A stretch of DNA of 64,000 bases from Aureobasidium sp. EXF-3400 (Eukaryota > Ascomycota > Dothideomycetes > Dothideales > Saccotheciaceae). The translations under genes were made by a program, and so were the position numbers. Below the pieces are notes generated by a model. That model did not search any database, was not told the DNA's origin, and was given only the letters and a program-made list of their open reading frames with translations. Where the stretch lies: contig SWBL01000046.1 in assembly GCA_024195585.1 (NCBI GenBank), forward strand, positions 1-64,000. The letters are read 5' to 3'. Of this stretch, positions 19,298 through 31,301 are shown piece after piece; positions within the stretch are counted from its first letter, which is position 1, and each line of letters begins with the position of its first letter.

Positions 19298-22199
19298 CTA
19301 CTTTTTCTTAGACCCCAGATCATTGAACTTCTCCATCAGCGCAATCTTCTGGCTCCCGGTCCACTGCTGCTTTTCTGCTAACCACTGACCTTCGGCGGCA
19401 CGCTGTAGCTCAACCAGCTTCCGCGATTTGTTGTATACTGCAGAGCGTAGGGTCTTTGCTAAGCCGGCCGTTGGATACTGTGTGATGGGTAAGCAACGAT
19501 CCCAGAGATGAAAGGGGAGAGGTAAAGGCAGGGATGAGGGAAAAGGAAAGGAAAGATCTTCTTACCGCCCATGCACCAAACAGGGCAGCTCCCGGTTTGG
19601 TCACAAGGCCGGCTAATCCCTTGCCCAATCCGGTTGCTATGCCCAGAGCGCCTGACTTTTTATAGTCTTTGTAGGGCTGTACACCAAGCCCAGAGATTCC
19701 ATCGTATAGGCCGTATGCGAAAGTCTTACCACCCACGGCAAAACCACTTCCAGCCCCTGTCACTTTGCCGTGGTCTCGTACTTCGTCGCCGTAGAATCTG
19801 GGCATGGTTTTGAACCCTTCCGCCATCGCGAGAGGGATGTCCAGTGCTATACCTTTCAGAGCTTTTGGTGCAAACCAGCCGACGCTCTTCACGCTTGCCA
19901 AAGCTGCTTTGCCTCCTGCAGATTGCTTGTCGCGTGACTTTGTCGATGTGGTTGTATGGATACTCGCACCTGACCCTTCTGGTTGCTCAGATTCCACGAG
20001 TGCTTCAGCGGCATTGACTTTGTCTTGTCGCCGTCGCTCTTCACTGTATGCTTTGATAGGTTCGGTAACCATGCCCGTGAGACAGCCTCCAAGGTCAACC
20101 GTAGTTGCCATAACAGCAGATAGCCCACCACCAACAGGCTCCCAACGCACGGGATCAATGACCATAGGCTTCGTTCTGTACCTATTGGACAGTCAGAAAG
20201 TAGCGCAACCTTGGGTATTGATAAACTTACGTCTTGAGGTCTTTTTGCACACTACTGCGTTGTGATATCGCAATCTCGGCGGCAAGCTTAGAAATCTTGA
20301 CTTTGTTGCGACCCGACTTGATAGTCCAGACCGCTGGTTGATCAGGAATAAGATCACATTGCATCACCTCAAGGGAAAGATGCTTGTGAAAAGAGTTTAC
20401 GGCGGCTTGGACACCCTGCTCGCGATCCATGCGCTCAGCGATAACTTCAGCTGCTAACGATGTCTCTTCCCTCATCAGGAAGCGAATAGATTCAGCTAGC
20501 GTGTCGACAGTCATATAGCGTGGTGACAAAGGCTTGGGTCCAGCACCGCAGTCAGCAACCATGTGACCCCAGAAAGGTTGACTAGATGTCACTAAGTGTC
20601 AGTCTTTGAACACAACAAGTTAAACGCTTGACTTACTCTCCAAAGAATGGGCAGATCAGCGTCGGGCGTGCATGTCTTAGACCGCAAGCGGTACTTCCTG
20701 CTCCCCCATGGTGTACGACAGCTGCCATACGCGGGAACAACCATTCGTGTGGGCAGTCGCCAATATAGTAGATGTTCTCTTCTACATCACCATCGAGGTC
20801 AGACCATCCTTTCGAGATAATCGCCCTCACACCAGAATCCCTCACAGCACCGAGAATTGTAGATAGCATCTTTGCAGGATCATCAAGAACAATGCTGCCG
20901 AAGCCGATATATACTGGCGGAGGTCCTGCGGCCAGAAAGTCGACAAGAGCCGGTTCGGGACTGTAAGCAGGCACGTCAGGCGCGTCACGGAAGAAGAAGC
21001 CACACACGTCTATAAGCATCAATAAGTGTATGATCAAGTAGAGCTATCACATTATACTTACCAACATACTCAGGCCAGTCTATAGGTTTGGGCACTAGAC
21101 CTGGGCTCCAACAGTATGTCACAGGAACTTTGAGCATCTCTAGCAGCGCCGGTCCGTCCAGGAGGTTGATAGGTTCGAGCTCGATGCTCTGTCGCCAATC
21201 GTTGATCACATCACCCAATCTACGACACAGTTAGCTATGTGATACGGCGTAATGACTACGGGTCGAAAATGGCATACCCTTGCCAGGTCATCATGTCGAC
21301 CACGTGGTATGACATATAGTTTGCTGCTGCATGACTTCCATCAACATTGGTCAAGTTTGCCAAAGGATGTGGGAAAGAACGAGTGCTTGTCCACGGCATT
21401 GTGAACATGAGATGGACTGGAATGCCTAAAGCTTGCGCGCAGTGCACATGCGCAAAGCTTGGAGGGTTCGCGATGATGGCATCTGCAACAAAAGGTTGGC
21501 CACTGAATTGATCCGGCAAAACACACGAGTCCCAGCAGCCAGAAAGCATTTCAGCGACCATTTGACGTTTACGACCGATCTCGCCGGACATCATTGTCTT
21601 CATGGAAGGCATGAGATTGGGGTTTCTAACCATGTAGGCCATCAAGGATGCTGGATCTCCTCCTATGGGATAGAATTCGAGCCCAGCTTGTCGAACGAAG
21701 GTAGCGAACATGTCGTGGGTAGCAAGTCGGACTCTGTGACCGTAACGCTGCAGCTCGGTGCCTAGAGCGACGAAAGGCTGTACATCTCCTCGAGTACCCA
21801 CGACATGAATCACGATATTGAGCTTGACGGTCCATTTCAGGCTTGGTGCTGTAGCGTGGTCAGATGGCCTCTTGAAATCGTAGGCAGGAGGTGCTGGCTG
21901 TGAGTCTTCGGCTGGAGCAGAAGGAAAACATTTTGAGAAAGCTCGAATGACATTCGAATTGAAATCGATGTCGACACGTCCATCACCTGAGGTATCGACA
22001 ATCAGCGCTACTCGTTCATGAACATTATAGACGTTTGATAGATACCTCTAATGTGGTAAGGACCCTCTGAGCCAGGCTCTATAGTTTCAGGGTCGTGAGA
22101 AGCATGATAGATCTGGTCGTAGCGTGGAGGAGGCGATGAATCTGATTCAAAATCCCCGCTGAGAGTGCTCTCGGAATCATTGGACTTGTGTCCCTTCAT
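19298..22199 (-). CDS. UDP-glucose:sterol glucosyltransferase-like enzyme
   Basis: A seven-exon model on the minus strand: 22199-22046, 21986-21278, 21219-21062, 21009-20637, 20581-20231, 20181-19566 and 19477-19298. Six introns of 49 to 88 bases all keep frame; 846 residues. The N-terminal GT-B half starts with '[17 protein letters not shown]' (about 111-127), the GT28/sterol-glucosyltransferase hallmark. The C-terminal nucleotide-sugar site has 'VYIGFGSIV', '[10 protein letters not shown]' (about 438-447) and 'GDQPFWG' (about 465-471). The PH and GRAM domains of Atg26/Ugt51 are absent, since only about 110 low-complexity residues precede the enzyme. A long C-terminal region (from about 585) carries the fungal '[20 protein letters not shown]' segment with glycine-rich helices, perhaps membrane-associating. 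It likely glucosylates sterols or another lipid in the cytosol or on membranes. Confidence 0.92.
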
Positions 22200-23387
22200 T
22201 TTGGTTCTGGTTAGTTTGGTCGGCGATGTGGTTCGGAGAAATCGATACGAGGCACACTGAAGAGGATGCTTGTCGAGACACGAATTGATAACCAGCGTCT
22301 TTAACAAGACGGCCGCGTGCTTTTGGCCTGAGAAAGAACTGAAATTGATGCGGAGTACGGATTGGTTGACCTTGAAGGAATATCGATGGGAAGGTGCGGC
22401 CACGAATTGTTTGCACGAGACGAGTAGCAATCGAAGAACAGAGTAGGGAAGTTTGTGTTGATACAAGGTCTACCAAGGAATTCAAGCAGTTTTAAGTCGT
22501 TCTTGCAGTTTACTCAGCCTCGAAGAGTAGGCTGCTACATTACTCGAGTAGGAGCAGAATATTGTTGTACATTACGGGTACCCACAAGCTGTCAGCACGG
22601 CCTCCAGGGAGTCTTAAAGAGTTGCCTAGTGTATCTGCGTATTGCGCAGACCATGTCGCATTCGAATCTCATTGGTTGTGTTTATTGTGTGCCGCATGAA
22701 TCCTTCAACGCAAACTCATTCCTGGTCGGAGCACAGGTCACGTGCATCGTCGACAGCACAATTCGATATTCACCAGCCGCCGCTCTCCTTTCATCATGCT
22801 ACACTACGATCACCACAAACGACCCTATCTTCCGCACGTTGAATCTTGAAAGCGACATATACTCTAATCGCTTGCAATGAACAGCTCGCACCAGTATTCG
22901 GTCGATGTGAGACTTCCATCGAATACGCGATACGCCGCCCTCAAACTAAGGTACAAGTATTCGGTCATCTATGGCGACCAAGAAGGCCTACTGCCTAATG
23001 AGCCTGTTAGAGTGACTAGGATACTCGGTTAGCGTAACAGACCGACCTTCAGATCAATGCGCCAGTCTGGAAGATACTATATCAGGATTTGGGTTTGAAA
23101 CTGGCGTTGCGTATATTGCGTATACATCTCTCGCTGGTTTTGGGATGTATCTTGGCCAATGCACAGCCGTCCGTCAGACGTCGAAATGTGCTCAGTGTAC
23201 TGGCCTCCTACTCAGGATACTCGAACACCTCGGTCACTTAAGTATGCCCCGTGCATACGCATGATGCGTGTTTGAAATAACCTTGATCCCTGATGTCATA
23301 TCATCAATGCTGCACTAGGTATATACATAGGTCTTTGAGCTTCCTGCCACAGGTCAGTCAATCCCCTTTTCTTTACAGCAAACTAGT
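22200..23387. promoter_or_regulatory. Divergent promoter region, 1.2 kb
   Basis: The spacer between the glucosyltransferase (minus) and the rhamnosidase (plus). A 51-codon frame at 22877-23032 (starting MNSSHQYSVDV) is the only tidy small frame and has no family resemblance. The part from 22900 to 23260 carries several CGG/CCG triplets of the kind bound by Zn2Cys6 factors. No gene called. Confidence 0.4.
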
Positions 23388-25841
23388 ATGTGGTGCCAGC
23401 TCTCATTACCGCTACTCCTCTGCTTCCATGCTATTTGGGTGCGAGGCGATTCAGTCTTTGCCCGAGCAAGGAATGGTACCATTCATCTCCACTCTGATGG
23501 TACTCATCCTGCTCATTTTGTCATCGACCATAGTCATGATATCAATGGTTTTACTACTTTCCATGTCGTAAAAGCTTCTGGAAACACCTCTGATTTTAGT
23601 GTCGCGCATAGCGAGTCAAGAGCATTACTTGATAACTTGCAGGTGAGTTGGAACTTGTTAATACCAGTTCACCAAACATTTCAAGCTGATAAAGCATAGA
23701 GTGATGGCCCCATCGCGATGGCTGCTGCTCAGAACACTTATCGGGTTCAACAATATAACATTCCTGCATCAAACACAACGCATACAGACCGCTTATTACA
23801 AGGCGGAGTCAGATGGCAGATGCTCACTCTCGCTTCAGCAGGCGATCTTGTTCTGTCTGATGTGGGTATGGTTCCTTCTTACTACACAGCCAAGTCGCAA
23901 GGCTCTTTCGAGTGTTCAAACACCAATTGGACCAATGTATGGAACATTGGCGCGCGGACACTGGCATTGAGTATGACAGCTGCGGAATCTATCCCGGAGT
24001 TATGGCAGATACTACCCCAAGGGGCTTTCATTGAGAGCGCGGCACCTCAACCCTATGCTGGTCTCCAGGCGCAGTCATTGACTTCTTACGAGATGGATTT
24101 TGATGTCAGACCAGTTGTGGGTGGCTTCAGTTTCAAAGTATTAAGCGATACACTGGGCGATGGTATCTATATCTGGGTTGATATGGCCAACTCTACTGTG
24201 CAAGCCTTCAGTGGAACAACAGAAGACGGGACCCTCCTCGCAACCGCAGGCTTAAACGAGACAAGTTGTTCCATAGGATCCTGGCACCACGTCTCTGCTT
24301 CTGTCAACCTCTCAAGCATAAGTGTCTCGCTGGACGATGCGCCGGTGCTCTCACTTTCTCAGACTTCCAAGTTCTATGGCTCTTTTGGGATCGGTGCCGC
24401 AAATGGTCAATCTGCTACTTTCACCAACCTGACTGTCACCTCTGTAGGTGCCGAGATCTACATTTCATCTTTGACATCAAGATCAACTCTGGATGATTTC
24501 CTTGTGGGTACTAATACTCTCAGTGCTATTGTTGACGGCGCACGTCGTGACAGAATCGCATACGCTGGCGATCTAGACGTCGCAGCTCGAACAGTCGCAA
24601 CAAGTAGCCATGCTCTCGAATACGTCAACGATACTCTCCGTCTCTTGAGTTCAAACCAGATGACCGCAGGGTATTTCGTGCCCACTGTAAAGATACAGCA
24701 GTCTCCAAGACAAAGGCTCATCGACATTAATCAGACAGGCTTGATTGGATATTCTTTCCAACTTCTGAGTGCAATGGGTGAATACTATATGGTCTCTGGA
24801 GATGTCGCAGCGGCCAGAGCATATGCACCTGCTGCTTCCCGCATGCTCGATTGGGCAGCATCGCAGACTCTTGAGAATGGTCTCTTCAACCTGACCGATT
24901 CCACTTTTGGAGGTGACTGGAACTACTACGACCCCTCTCAGTCCGGCATAGTCGCCAAATTCAATACCGTCTATGCGCTTGCTTTGCAAGAGGTTCTACC
25001 TATGCTCGTCGCAGCTGATGTGGAGACATCAGTCTACGAGAAGACTCTCAAAACTCTTCGAGAGTCCATCGACAAACAACTATACAATAGTGTCTTGGGT
25101 GCTTATTTCGTTTCGGAAGCTCAACAACAAGGCATCACTCAAGATGCAAACGCCATGGCTATACTAGCCAACGTCCCTCACGGGAACCACACAAAGCTCC
25201 AAATCTCACGCTCGATGGCTCGTCTTCTGTTCGTCGACCATGGTGCTCTACCCTTTTCCAATGGAACAACTGGCTTCTCGAAACTCATCAGCCCTTACGC
25301 ATCATCGTACCACCTACGTGCTGCGTTCGATGCGCAAGATGCCGAGTCTGCTGTTTACCTGCTGGACCATACTTGGGTACCCATGACATTGCAAAGCAAT
25401 GTCAACTACAGCGGCTGCTTCTGGGAGACATTGACGCTAGATGGTAAGCCTGGCTTAGGAGATGCCACATCGCTATGTCATGCATGGTCGTCAGGTCCAA
25501 CCGCAGAGCTGACTAGACACGTACTCGGTATACAAGCGGTGATGCCGGCATACCGTGAATGGCGTGTTGAGCCCCAGTCTCTTGGCTTAAAGTGGGCTAG
25601 GGGTTCTCAGCCTACACCTCATGGCAGTATCGCCGTTGACTGGCGGTACGATGAGGCAGAGCTTCTTGCTATGAGTGTCTTCTCGCCTCCTGGTACCAAT
25701 GGGACCGTGAGTCTACCCTTGCCGCTTAAGTCGAATGAAGCTGGCGCGGTTGTTACGCTGGTGAATGGACAGCTAGTGTCTGGATCAACCTTTGAAGTAG
25801 TGGGCGGCGAGACATTTGAGCTCATACAATATCTTGTTTGA
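23388..25841 (+). CDS. Secreted GH78-like alpha-L-rhamnosidase
   Basis: Spliced model: exons 23388-23642 and 23700-25841, 798 residues. The 57-base intron has a GTGAGT donor and a CATAG acceptor. Residues 1-20 are a signal peptide ending 'FHAIWVRG'. There are many N-glycosylation sequons. A beta-rich N-terminal half includes a concanavalin-like insert (about 215-345), with 'FDVRPVVGGFSFKVLSD' and 'GSWHHVSASVNL' as in LamG or GH78-associated modules. The (alpha/alpha)6 catalytic part begins at about 380 with 'DGARRDRIAYAGDLDVAART', matching the GH78 'DGxxRDRxxWxGD' motif. It continues with 'GGDWNYYDPSQSG' and 'CFWETLTLDGKPGLGDATSLCHAWSSGPT', which holds the conserved Trp-Glu and 'HAWSSGPT' blocks. 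The C-terminal beta-sandwich follows. It should act outside the cell on rhamnosylated pectin or glycosides. Confidence 0.9.
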
Positions 25842-26212
25842 TCGGTCTAGCTGGCGAGGTGAGGTTGGTATTCTTAAACATGCAAAGTTTCACGCTGAGC
25901 CAAAATCTCAAGATGACCTGTGTCGGCTTCTCATATTTGTTCACAGTAGAGTATAGTGATGGTGTTGTTAGTGGCCAGCAACTACCCAAAGATAGCGCTT
26001 TGATCTCGGTGGTTTACTACAATGTAAGATTGAGAGAGCATCAGTCATCGGAGTGCTGCGTGATTGGGCTGCAACTCCGCCTCGACAAGGCGGAGTGCAT
26101 GCATGAGGCTGTGGCGTCCTTATCATACCATATTAGCACCCTGTGCGCCGCGAGGATTTTGACCATCCTACACTTCATCTTTTCAAACAGATACAACACC
26201 ATTCTAACCTAA
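25842..26212. other. Spacer with perfect inverted repeat
   Basis: 370 bases between the rhamnosidase stop and the next start. It contains a 9-base perfect inverted repeat at 26074-26096. Confidence 0.5.
26074..26096. repeat. Perfect inverted repeat ACTCCGCCT-N5-AGGCGGAGT
   Basis: Two 9-base arms with a 5-base loop, lying 117 bases before the ATG of the next gene. It could form a hairpin or serve as a palindromic site with inverted CCG/CGG triplets, as bound by Zn2Cys6 dimers. Confidence 0.6.
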
Positions 26213-28282
26213 ATGGCGGAAGTCTTTGGAGCCGTCGCATCTGGTATAGGCATCGCAGGCGTTGCTGCCCAAGCCATAGATGGCATCCGAAAGTTGCAGG
26301 CTTTCTGCAACGACATCCGTGATGCGCCCGAAGAAGTCAAATACCTAACCACCGAACTGGAAATTCTGCTGGGTACGATAGCTAGTATCGAGGCCCAAAT
26401 TCAAAGGAACTCCACGATGTGCGTAAACATGGATCCGACACCAGCATTGCGTTTTGTAGACCAGAGCGTCAGATCTTTGAACGCTGTCGTCGAGAAGCTC
26501 AATACGGAGATCGCTCAGAAACGGACAATGGGCTCGATGAAAATGGCTTGGAAAAAGAAAGTTCTGGAGTCGCACCTGATGAAGATTGAGAGGTCGAAAA
26601 CATCGCTGGGCTTAGCTGTATCGGCATACTCGACGTAAGCTGGGCATGCCCTATATCAGAAGCACAAGCTGATCATCACAGCGAGCTGCACCTGCAGACC
26701 GCCATGAAAACTGATACAAGAATAGATCAATTGAGCATGAATGTGACGACATTGACAGCCTCTTGTCAAGCACGATTGGAGCCTCCATCCGCTCCTCAGA
26801 TCAATGACAGCCAGCAAACTAGACCGAACGAACAGCTTTTTGTCGATGATGGTAGTAACAGAGACTGGCAACCTATTCGAAAGAAATCCAAGCTCTCGAA
26901 CCGAAAATCAGTCATGTCTTTCACACTGATGCTGCCCCTATGGCTCCTGCAGCGGTCTTTACAGATCGAATTGAGTCGAACAGCTCAAAGCTGGACTCTG
27001 AGTCTAAGACCGTACCGGACAATCTCACGTGACGCTGATATCTGGAGGTCCATAGAACAAGGCGACTTCGACTGGTTCCAAGATCTCATCGAGTCAGGAC
27101 AAGCAACAGTACTTGATCGACTCGAAACCGGATGGACACTGCTACACGTAACTGCTGTGTATCTTCAAGCATGCTTCCAATTTGTTGACCTCGGCCCAGG
27201 AACTTGCCATCTACGCAGAGCCACAAGACCGCGAGTCATTTTCACGTATCGCTCATTTCCTCGTTGACCGTGGTGCTGATGTCAATGAGGCTACTTTACC
27301 AGGAACGTGAGTTAAGTGATTGTCCGATTCGGAGAGAATCACTGACTAGAAAATCGCATTTAGCCTAGCAATACATCACTTCAGCTGCAAAAATATGTTT
27401 TATCCGACGCGATCGACTATTGATCTCCGAGAAGACGACATTTTTCAGCTGCTTCTGGACGATATCGACAAGGATCCAAGCTCTTTCTGGGAACCTTTTT
27501 CTTTGGGTGTTCCACTCAACACGATGTTCGCCAATGAATTGAAGCGCAATTTTCCGTTAGACACAATGGAATATCCTAGGATGACGATGGCGGATCGTAC
27601 GAAAGCTGCAAAGCACTTACATTTGCGTCAACCCTCACCACGAGAGTTAGCGAACTATCTAGGCTCAGGAAGTCTCGAAACCGCTTACTCAGAATTAGAC
27701 GACAACTTAAAACGCGATGTTCTACGTGGAGCCCTTCGTCAATGGGGATGTTGTTCAGGAGACGAAGAAGCCAACAGCGAAGAGTGGGAGAAGACCATTC
27801 AAAGATTATTTGCTGCAGGAGATACATTCGAAGTGCTTCGCGGGGGCGAGGAGAGAGAAGAGAATCCACAAGAGGCAAAAGAAGAGAGGCTGAAAGATCA
27901 AGTTGTGGTCGAAGTGATACATAACTTTGCCACGTCATATGTCTGGGCCAAAGGAAGATACTATGAAAGCCGATGCGACACTCGAGGCTTTGTTGTCGCC
28001 TTCCAATACTTCATCTCAAAGACAGAGTATCTTGGGATCAGACTTGAGGCAAGACCGTTTTGCAGAAGGTTTGAGATTTGCGTAGACCATGAGTTCTTGA
28101 ACTCGAGCGGCGCTTTCAATACAAACGGTCGCCAGTGGAAACCACATGAGTTCTGTCTATACTACGATGATGATTTGTCGACCTGGGTAATGTGGGATTC
28201 GATGTACGAAACATATTGTGGCGAGTTCTGGGACTTTATTGACCATCGAGAGAGAACGATGCCAGGTACATGGGTTGATTGA
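26213..28282 (+). CDS. STAND-type N-terminal domain protein with ankyrin-like segment
   Basis: Spliced model: exons 26213-26634, 26682-27156, 27200-27306 and 27364-28282, 640 residues. The second donor could instead be at 27148, which would remove three residues. Residues 1-140 match the fungal N-terminal domain of STAND/NLR proteins: 'MAEVFGAVASGIGIAGVAAQ' and then a helical bundle with 'DIRDAPEEVKYLTTELEIL'. A linker of about 115 residues is followed by an ankyrin-like pair: 'IWRSIEQGDFDWFQDLIESG' with 'GWTLLHVTA', then 'RIAHFLVDRGADVNEA'. No NACHT, NB-ARC or WD/TPR segment is present, so it is not a full NLR. The C-terminal 300 residues are acidic and Trp/Tyr-rich at the end, of unknown family. 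Such N-terminal domains are used in non-self recognition and programmed cell death; a role here is inference. Confidence 0.78.
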
Positions 28283-28518
28283 AGCAAATCATACTTTTCA
28301 GTATACAGGGCTTGTATTTTGCAAGAGATCTTACCATGATCAGGTTACGGAAAAACGCATTGCAATAAGCAATTTTTTTTGTCTCGCTTTTCTTAAAACA
28401 AAGTTGAGATGCGCAGAACAATAGAAGGATTCTATGATAGATTGCGACGACATGAATGCTAGTCAATTCGCACAAACGCTTCACAGAGATGGCATCTTGT
28501 CTTATGCTGGTTTGTAAA

Positions 28519-30318
28519 TCAGACGAGAAGCACACGTTGACCCAACGACTCCATAGCTGTAGCCCAGTCCCATGATCCAGATCTGTTTTCGTCGCGTGAA
28601 GCCCAGCATTTCTGCATGATCTGTAGGGTACTTGTAGTGTTACCGAAAGCGTGTGCCTCTTCGCCAAGGTCTTCAATCAGGCTCTGGAAATACGTTTGAG
28701 TGTGTACATCCTCAGCCATGCTACCAGCGATACAAATTGGCCAAATTAGATTTCGCAGAGCTTGAGCATCGCAGATGAGTTGCAGTTCTTGTAGAGCATT
28801 CATTGTGTCGACGACACTATTCCGGACATCGTCGAGCTTCGGGTCAGCTCCTGAAATAATGGTGTTGAGATAAACTTGAGCGGCGTATGCGAAGACTAGT
28901 GTGATCGCTCGCTTGACAGCTTCTTGTTGAACACCAGGGTTAGTAAGAATTAGGTAAGCACCCATAGTCCCAAGGTGCGAAACACCTAGCGCGGCAAACG
29001 ATTCATCAATTTCTGCGCGGAGTCCAGCGATGCCATCGCCTAAGCGTTTACGAATGGGATCAGCTTTCTCGAACAGTTTCCAAAAGCTCAGGCTGCAGGT
29101 TGAGACCGCATCAATTTTCCAAGCACCGAGCACCGCAATATCATTCGTGGCCAGGGCAACCCATGGTTGGCAGGGGATAATGTTTGCTAGGTCAATTTGT
29201 CCTTGCAACAAACCACCAGCTTCTGAGTGAAGACGAGGAGCATCGCTTGTAGATGCACAAGACAATATGTCGAACCATAGCACAGCTCCCACAAGAAAGT
29301 GTTCGGCGTTATCTTCCAGACGATGAGGTTCGAGCCCGCTGGAGGTAAATGGTGTGAGGTTTCCAGGAGATGGGGCAGTATATATAGAGGTCACGACTGG
29401 CATACCGCGAACAACCGTGGCCAAGGCATCGAGATGAACCTGCCATTGGCTTGTCCCGCCGCGAAAGAGTTCAAAGCTGATGAACTGTACACCACAAGCA
29501 AGAATTTGCAGTCTTCTCTTTCGACTACCTGGTTGTGCACCAGCAGAAACTTCGTAGCTGCTTTGCAAGAATATCTGGAGCTCTTGCAGAGCACGATTAT
29601 GATGCTCATTGAGTTCATTCAAAGTATCGTGATAATGATGACCTCGAGCGTTACGAGCAAGTAACGAGTGCTGGTGCAATGCTCCTAGACTAAGAGCCGC
29701 GTGATACAGTGGTTTTGTTTCTGTTAGCAGCCACAACAGCCAACCTCTGCCACCATTCTGTATAGATGGAGAGTAAAATCGGAATTGAAGTGCAAAGACA
29801 TGGTCCAAGTAGTGCATCAACAACTCTGCTTCTCGATGAAATCCGAAGCGGAAGTAAGAAGTCGCGCTTGGAGTCGGTGCTATTGAAGACGTACGGCTCG
29901 AAGCTTGCTCGAGGCTTCGGGGTCGAATATCTTCTTCTGACAGCTCAAGAGGTGGTTCTAAGATCTCAGGCGGGACATCAGCCCAGTCGTACTGTGTATC
30001 ATGATCTTCGGCTGATGCACTGTCCACGCCTGACAGTCGTGCTTGCCTCGCACTGCGCTCTTCTGACTGTGCCCGGGACGTTGCTCTCTTGCGCTTGTTG
30101 TTCTGCTTGACAGCATCTTTGATCCTCATCAACTCAGCTTGCCGAGTCTCTGGATCTTTCATCCATTCGGGTCGATCTTCAAAGCCATGGCAAGTGATGT
30201 TACGTGAATTGCACGCATCACATGCTGGCTTCTTCCCATCGCATTTCTTTCGACGTAGTGTACATGTCCAGCAGCATCTAGAGTTCCGACGCGTACCAGT
30301 ACTACGATTTGGTGACAT
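28519..30318 (-). CDS. Zn2Cys6 transcription factor (Fungal_trans_2 type)
   Basis: An intronless 599-residue protein. The zinc cluster near the N-terminus has C16, C19, C26, C33, C36 and C43 in the order C-X2-C-X6-C-X6-C-X2-C-X6-C ('CWTCTLRRKKCDGKKPACDA' onward). A basic linker of about residues 68-95 (NNKRKRATSRAQSEERSARQ) may be a nuclear localisation signal. Residues 150-599 resemble the Fungal_trans_2 regulatory domain: 'AELLMHYLDHVFALQFRFYS', 'KPLYHAALSLGALHQHSLL' and 'LWFDILSCAST'. The protein should bind DNA as a dimer and regulate unknown targets. Its divergent neighbour across 983 bases is the secreted PAN-like protein, a possible but unproven target. Confidence 0.92.
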   Translation of the reverse strand: MSPNRSTGTRRNSRCCWTCTLRRKKCDGKKPACDACNSRNITCHGFEDRPEWMKDPETRQAELMRIKDAVKQNNKRKRATSRAQSEERSARQARLSGVDSASAEDHDTQYDWADVPPEILEPPLELSEEDIRPRSLEQASSRTSSIAPTPSATSYFRFGFHREAELLMHYLDHVFALQFRFYSPSIQNGGRGWLLWLLTETKPLYHAALSLGALHQHSLLARNARGHHYHDTLNELNEHHNRALQELQIFLQSSYEVSAGAQPGSRKRRLQILACGVQFISFELFRGGTSQWQVHLDALATVVRGMPVVTSIYTAPSPGNLTPFTSSGLEPHRLEDNAEHFLVGAVLWFDILSCASTSDAPRLHSEAGGLLQGQIDLANIIPCQPWVALATNDIAVLGAWKIDAVSTCSLSFWKLFEKADPIRKRLGDGIAGLRAEIDESFAALGVSHLGTMGAYLILTNPGVQQEAVKRAITLVFAYAAQVYLNTIISGADPKLDDVRNSVVDTMNALQELQLICDAQALRNLIWPICIAGSMAEDVHTQTYFQSLIEDLGEEAHAFGNTTSTLQIMQKCWASRDENRSGSWDWATAMESLGQRVLLV

Positions 30319-31301
30319 GGAGAGTCTCCATGAACCTGTCTTAATTCAATGACGATGACCGCCTAATCGCTTGTTATCCGATGAAACGTGACTGGAGGTG
30401 GAGGTTGTGAGAAAATGTCCCCACAGCAAACTGGCAGTTGCTACCGAGTACGACTACCGAGGTTCAGCCATCAATGGCAACTCCAGACGAATCTTGGATC
30501 TCTCACAGTTGCAGACCCCTTTTCATCTTCATTTAGCACTTTACTGCTTTCGCCCACTGATCCTACGGGGCTTCGCTTGCTACGGTGTGCCGTGTGTATT
30601 GTCGTTTCGACAAGTTGCTGCTCCCGTGTCGCCTCTGCTACGCCGCCGATGTTAGGGCATCCGACGATTGCAGCCAGCCTGTTGGACCTCCTGAGTACTG
30701 CTTCTCTAGCTAGCAGAAATGCTTACACATCGGTTTGCGCATGCACGGGTTCGACGTACCTCTCCCTGGCCGGAGATGAGGATATAACGTCTCACTGGCC
30801 TTAGCATCCTTCACGAACCGCGAGAATCAAGGAACTCGAAAATTACCAAACGAACTCGCAGTCTAACAGACCTCTTCACGATGACCTTGTCTCATGAACT
30901 CACGATTGAGGATGCAAATCCATATCGAAAGAACCACTGATGAACAGGACGCCTCAGTTGCAAAATATATCATCTGGAGTTCAGCGTCCCATCACGAATG
31001 TCTGTCCAATTAGACTGAAGACTTTAGCTATCATCCATGAGCTTCTGCATGCTGGATGGACGTTGCGTGTACCCTTGTCAGTGCCTTTGATCCGCAATCG
31101 TTCTTTGCAGCCTGCGGCTGAGTTTCACTCCTCCTGGCAAATGCATCTCGTAATCCTATAACCTGCCTCTGTCATGAGCTATTCTGGTAGGTGAAGGAGC
31201 ATTATAAGTATGAAGTTCTCTCATCACCTTTCTGTTACCTTTCTCCCAGCAAGCACAACTCTCTATCTTGAACACTTAGACATAAGACCACATTCCTTAC
31301 C
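30319..31301. promoter_or_regulatory. Divergent promoter region, 1.0 kb
   Basis: Between the Zn2Cys6 gene (minus) and the secreted protein (plus). A frame at 30388-30804 has no family signal and unusual composition. No gene called. Confidence 0.4.

Noticed and set aside
22455..22880. 141-codon frame in the divergent spacer upstream of the glucosyltransferase
   Set aside because: Random composition and no homology signal; it sits where a promoter and leader are expected.
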